From an uncultured Clostridia bacterium (lineage in GTDB: Bacteria; Bacillota; Clostridia; UMGS1810), in the NCBI GenBank assembly GCA_937959315.1, contig CALGRC010000203.1, positions 1-33,315 on the forward strand: 33,315 bases of DNA, in the 5' to 3' direction. Numbering within the stretch: position 1 is the stretch's first letter; every line of letters starts with the position of its first letter. Below, piece by piece: positions 30,486 to 33,315 of this stretch. The position numbers and the translations under genes were made by a program. Under the pieces are notes generated by a model. It was not told where the DNA came from and searched no databases. It saw only the letters and a program-made list of their open reading frames with translations.

Positions 30486-31247
30486 TTATGATAAATTTTC
30501 AAAAAGCTTCCGTTTTTCTGCCGCCTTTCCGCAGCTCATAGCCCCCTCCGGGCAAGGGCCCGCCACACAGGACGGCCCAGCAAGCCGGAATAGCGTTGGC
30601 GCAACAGCGCGCACCTGCCGCAGCATTTCCGTCGCCAGCGCACGGATTTCCCATTGGGCCCGTTCACAGCAACGGTGATGAAAAAAGTTCATCAGGCTGC
30701 GTGCGTTCATGGTCATAATCAACGATGTGGCACATGCGTTTGGCAAAATATACCGCGCGTCTTCAATGGCCTTTTTTTCCGCCGCACCTTTCGCCTTTTT
30801 TTCATCCATCCCAGAGGCGGTCATATCTGCATAATGCCTGGCATATAAGATATCTGCCAGCCGGTTGTAGCTTGCGGTATCGTCTGCCATGGCACGTTCA
30901 AATTCTGCTTTTGCCTCTGGGATTTTAGCGATTTCCTCGGGTATGACATAAGAGAACTGCCCCTCCTTGACATACCGCTGCGACTTGACGCTGTAGCTGG
31001 CAATACGGTGCCGCGTAAGCTGTGCCAAAAGGCTGCGGCTTACCCCTTCCACCCCGAAGGTAAACGACACGTGTTCGATGGGGCTTTCATGCCCCATGCC
31101 CATCAGCCGCTGTAAAAATTTTTCCGTCTTTTGCGCATCCAATCCATCTAAAATACCATCGATGCCCGATGAAGAATAACACAGCTTCGCCGCCGCCGCA
31201 ATGAGTTTTTCCGGCTCCGGCGTGTATTGCAGCAATTCCACCTTCAT
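30486..31247 (-). CDS. thyX: FAD-dependent thymidylate synthase
   Basis: This 253-aa flavoenzyme makes dTMP from dUMP using methylene-THF and NADPH. The ThyX signature RHRIASYSVKSQRY is at 79-92, and HESPIEHVSFTF precedes it. The C-terminal stretch FHHRCCERAQWEIR also fits the family. ATG 31247 follows ggagggt and overlaps the tagA stop by 4 bases (ATGA), so the genes are translationally coupled. No thyA is seen in the window. Confidence 0.96.
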   Translation of the reverse strand: MKVELLQYTPEPEKLIAAAAKLCYSSSGIDGILDGLDAQKTEKFLQRLMGMGHESPIEHVSFTFGVEGVSRSLLAQLTRHRIASYSVKSQRYVKEGQFSYVIPEEIAKIPEAKAEFERAMADDTASYNRLADILYARHYADMTASGMDEKKAKGAAEKKAIEDARYILPNACATSLIMTMNARSLMNFFHHRCCERAQWEIRALATEMLRQVRAVAPTLFRLAGPSCVAGPCPEGAMSCGKAAEKRKLFENLS

Positions 31248-31999
31248 TTCTTACCCTCCTGCGGATACTGTTTCCCATGCAAAAGCACCGTTATACCGAA
31301 TCGCGGCAGATCCATCATGCGGACAATCCGCCGCGGCTCTTTGCAAAGCCGGTACAGCCATTCCAGCCCCAGTTTTTGAAACAAAACCGGCGCACGCTTG
31401 ACGGTGCCGGCAAACACATCCAGGCTGCCGCCAAGGCCCATGCATACTTTGGCTGTAATCTTATCCCGGTTTTGGTCAATCCAGCGTTCCTGCTTGGGCG
31501 CACCCAGGCACACCAGCAAAACATCCGGCCGCTGATAATTGATATCTGCTATAATAGCCTGTTCTTTTTCCCCATCAAAGTACCCGTCTGCGCATCCGGC
31601 AATTTGAAGGCCTGGGTACCGGGCGGCCATTTCCCTGCCGGCTGCCTCTGCCACCCCGGGCTTGGCGCCAAAAAGATATACACTGCCGCCGCGTCCCCCC
31701 AGTTTTTGCAGCAATGCACAAGCGATATCGTATCCGGCTGCCCGCTGCCCCAGCGGGTTTTTTACGATTTTAGAGGCATAAACCACGCCAATGCCGTCTG
31801 CTGTACACATATCCGCCCGGTTTAACATATCCCGCAGCGTATGATCGCGGTAAGCCATCATGACAATTTCAGAATTTGGCGTATAGACCGCCCGCGTTTG
31901 GCCATTCTCGTCCGAAATCCAAGACAGAATCTGGTCAGACGCGCCTTGGACAGTCATTTTATCAATGCCAACGCCCAATATGTTCACTTTTTCACCCAT
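31244..31999 (-). CDS. tagA: WecG/TagA/CpsF-family glycosyltransferase
   Basis: This 251-aa enzyme probably adds N-acetylmannosamine to lipid-linked GlcNAc, the first committed step of wall teichoic acid linkage-unit synthesis. TPNSEI (40-45, catalytic Thr) and ADGIGVVYA (67-75, catalytic Asp68) are the conserved motifs. GVGIDKMT near the N-terminus and LVCLGAPKQERWI later complete the match. The C-terminal basic helices (EPRRIVRMMDLPRF) suit membrane association. ATG 31999 follows gggggaa. It leads the tagA-thyX pair; the acceptor could differ from teichoic acid linkage lipid. Confidence 0.9.
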   Translation of the reverse strand: MGEKVNILGVGIDKMTVQGASDQILSWISDENGQTRAVYTPNSEIVMMAYRDHTLRDMLNRADMCTADGIGVVYASKIVKNPLGQRAAGYDIACALLQKLGGRGGSVYLFGAKPGVAEAAGREMAARYPGLQIAGCADGYFDGEKEQAIIADINYQRPDVLLVCLGAPKQERWIDQNRDKITAKVCMGLGGSLDVFAGTVKRAPVLFQKLGLEWLYRLCKEPRRIVRMMDLPRFGITVLLHGKQYPQEGKK

Positions 32000-32025
32000 G
32001 CTATTCCCCCAAAAACGGTTCTTTT

Positions 32026-32041
32026 GTTATGCAATCATAAC
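32026..32041. promoter_or_regulatory. 16-base dyad in the tagA leader
   Basis: GTTATG-caat-CATAAC is a perfect inverted repeat just downstream of the tagA -10 element. It sits inside a wider pair AAACGGTT (32013-32020) and AACCGTTT (32039-32046). A repressor site or a leader hairpin is plausible. Confidence 0.4.
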
Positions 32042-32049
32042 CGTTTCCT

Positions 32050-32078
32050 ATTATACCGCAAAACAGCAAAGAAGTAAA
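32050..32078 (-). promoter_or_regulatory. sigma-A promoter of tagA-thyX
   Basis: The minus strand reads TTTACT (32073-32078; 4 of 6), a 17-base spacer and perfect TATAAT (32050-32055), about 50 bases before the tagA start. Confidence 0.6.
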
Positions 32079-32083
32079 TACAA

Positions 32084-32114
32084 AAAAACGGCAGAGCATA
32101 TCTCTGCCGTTTTT
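32084..32114 (-). terminator. rho-independent terminator of purB
   Basis: A 13-bp stem (aaaaacggcagag with ctctgccgttttt) lies 10 bases after the purB stop on the minus strand, with a T tract. Confidence 0.87.
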
Positions 32115-32124
32115 CCCTTGCCCG

Positions 32125-33315
32125 TTAAACAGTCAATTCCACTTCCACACCCAATAACTCCTGGTTTTTTTCCAAAACCGGGTTCACAAAATCCCGGATA
32201 AATTCTTCCGTCTGCTGCGGCGCGCGGCCCACAAAATCCGACGGGTTTAAAATGGTTTCCAGCTCGTCTGCCTTCAATCCAAACGCCTTGTCAGACGCAA
32301 TCCGTTCCAAAAGGTCGTTTTCGCCGCCCTCTGCCTTGACAACACGGCCGGCCTCCATAGAATGCACACGGATACGCTCATGCAGCTCCTGCCGGTCGCC
32401 GCCCTTTTTCACCGCCTGCATTAAAATATTTTCTGTTGCCATAAACGGCAGCTCCTTGGCAATCCGCTGGGCAATTACCTTAGGATATACCACCAAACCA
32501 TCCACTACATTGATGTAAATATTTAATATTGCATCCACAGCTAAAAATCCTTCGGCAATGGAAATCCGCTTGTTGGCTGAATCGTCCAGCGTGCGCTCAA
32601 ACCACTGGGTGGATGAGGTGATCGCCGGGTTCAAGGCGTCTACAATGACATAGCGCGCCAGCGAGGATATGCGCTCGCACCGCATGGGATTGCGCTTGTA
32701 TGCCATGGCCGACGACCCGATTTGGCTCTTTTCAAACGGCTCCTCTACCTCCTTGAGGTGCTGCAGCAGCCGGATGTCATTGCTGAATTTATAGGCGCTT
32801 TGCGCGATGCCGGACAGCACGTGCATCATCTGGGAATCCAGTTTGCGCGAATAGGTTTGCCCAGACACCGGGAATACCGCTTGATACCCCATTTTTTCTG
32901 CAATTTTTTGGTCGAGTTGCTTTACCTTTTCATGGTCGCCGTCAAACAGCTCCAAAAAACTGGCCTGGGTGCCGGTAGTCCCTTTAGAGCCAAGCAATTT
33001 CGCCTTAGAAAGCTGGTAATCCACATCCTCTAAATCCATCAGCAATTCCTGCAGCCACAGGCACGCCCGTTTGCCCACCGTTGTGAGCTGCGCCGGCTGA
33101 AAATGGGTAAAGCCCAGCGTGGGCAGGTCTTTATATTCCATTGCAAACCTACTTAGCTGCGAACTGACGTTCACCAGCTTTTTCTTAATGAGCTTGAGCC
33201 CTTCGGTCATCAGGATAATATCGGTATTATCCCCCACATAGCAGGAGGTCGCGCCAAGATGGATGATACCCTTGGCCTTTGGGCACTGCACACCATAGGC
33301 ATATACATGGCTCAT
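32125..33315 (-). CDS. purB: adenylosuccinate lyase, partial (N-terminus beyond the right edge)
   Basis: The visible 396 residues are the central and C-terminal parts of a fumarase/aspartase-fold enzyme. It cleaves SAICAR and adenylosuccinate in purine synthesis. The lyase signature SSAMAYKRNPMRCE is present (GSSAMAYKRNP), with catalytic-loop GATSCYVGDNTD and THFQPAQLTT earlier. The first residue, MSHVYAYG, is an internal methionine: family proteins run to about 475 aa, so about 80 residues lie outside the window. The gene ends at the terminator at 32084-32114. Confidence 0.95.
   Translation of the reverse strand: MSHVYAYGVQCPKAKGIIHLGATSCYVGDNTDIILMTEGLKLIKKKLVNVSSQLSRFAMEYKDLPTLGFTHFQPAQLTTVGKRACLWLQELLMDLEDVDYQLSKAKLLGSKGTTGTQASFLELFDGDHEKVKQLDQKIAEKMGYQAVFPVSGQTYSRKLDSQMMHVLSGIAQSAYKFSNDIRLLQHLKEVEEPFEKSQIGSSAMAYKRNPMRCERISSLARYVIVDALNPAITSSTQWFERTLDDSANKRISIAEGFLAVDAILNIYINVVDGLVVYPKVIAQRIAKELPFMATENILMQAVKKGGDRQELHERIRVHSMEAGRVVKAEGGENDLLERIASDKAFGLKADELETILNPSDFVGRAPQQTEEFIRDFVNPVLEKNQELLGVEVELTV

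Noticed and set aside
1..33315. CRISPR array, prophage, or large gene cluster for defence or natural products
   Set aside because: No regularly spaced repeats, phage structural genes, restriction enzymes or biosynthetic modules are seen in the window.

Overview
The window is a chromosomal segment of an endospore-forming, probably anaerobic Clostridia (Firmicutes). The evidence is the sporulation genes yqfC, yqfD and ylbJ, the gene order yqfC-yqfD-phoH-ybeY-dgkA-era-yqzL-recO, strong ggagg ribosome binding sites, several TTG starts, meso-diaminopimelate dehydrogenase, pyruvate phosphate dikinase and ThyX. The species cannot be named from the sequence. Most genes lie on the minus strand. Apart from the left 3 kb the content is core housekeeping and sporulation.

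Bases 1-3000 are AT-rich and accessory. They hold an XRE-family regulator with a consensus sigma-A promoter and a second, divergent promoter. To the right is a repeat-rich stretch containing a copy of a guaA 3'-end-like sequence, a possible attachment-site scar. Then come decayed ORF fragments, an orphan 173-aa protein and an IS200-type insertion sequence whose tnpA ribosome binding site sits inside a long hairpin.

Bases 3053-6664 form a minus-strand cluster with one good promoter: cysteine-synthase-like enzyme, CapE/PseB-type UDP-sugar 4,6-dehydratase, NAD+ synthase and a YjdF-like membrane protein. Bases 6687-14887 hold ppdK and the conserved yqfC-to-recO cluster. The latter includes a 49-codon yqzL gene overlapping recO by 53 bases and begins with a match to a sigma-E promoter. 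ylbJ diverges from yqfC and its 3' end overlaps that of tspO. A YabE-like G5/3D wall protein follows.

Bases 18000-22450 carry small independent units: a GNAT acetyltransferase, a CpXC zinc-ribbon protein, a CmpB-like membrane protein, ferritin, RNase Z and inorganic pyrophosphatase. Bases 22483-26615 run glyA, rarA, a PduO-type cobalamin adenosyltransferase and diaminopimelate dehydrogenase. An aldo/keto reductase diverges from glyA. Next are a TmrB-like kinase and tRNA-Arg(CCG).

Bases 28487-33315 hold a secreted GH26-like protein split by a one-base frameshift from its C-terminal copper-amine-oxidase-like domain, then thyX, tagA and the 3' part of purB, which runs off the right edge.

I found no clear new defence or biosynthetic system. 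The best leads are the frameshifted glycosidase, the orphan CpXC protein, the regulated left-end element remnant, the hidden yqzL/recO overlap and the unusual cysK-capE-nadE cluster. No CRISPR array, rRNA or recognised riboswitch is visible.
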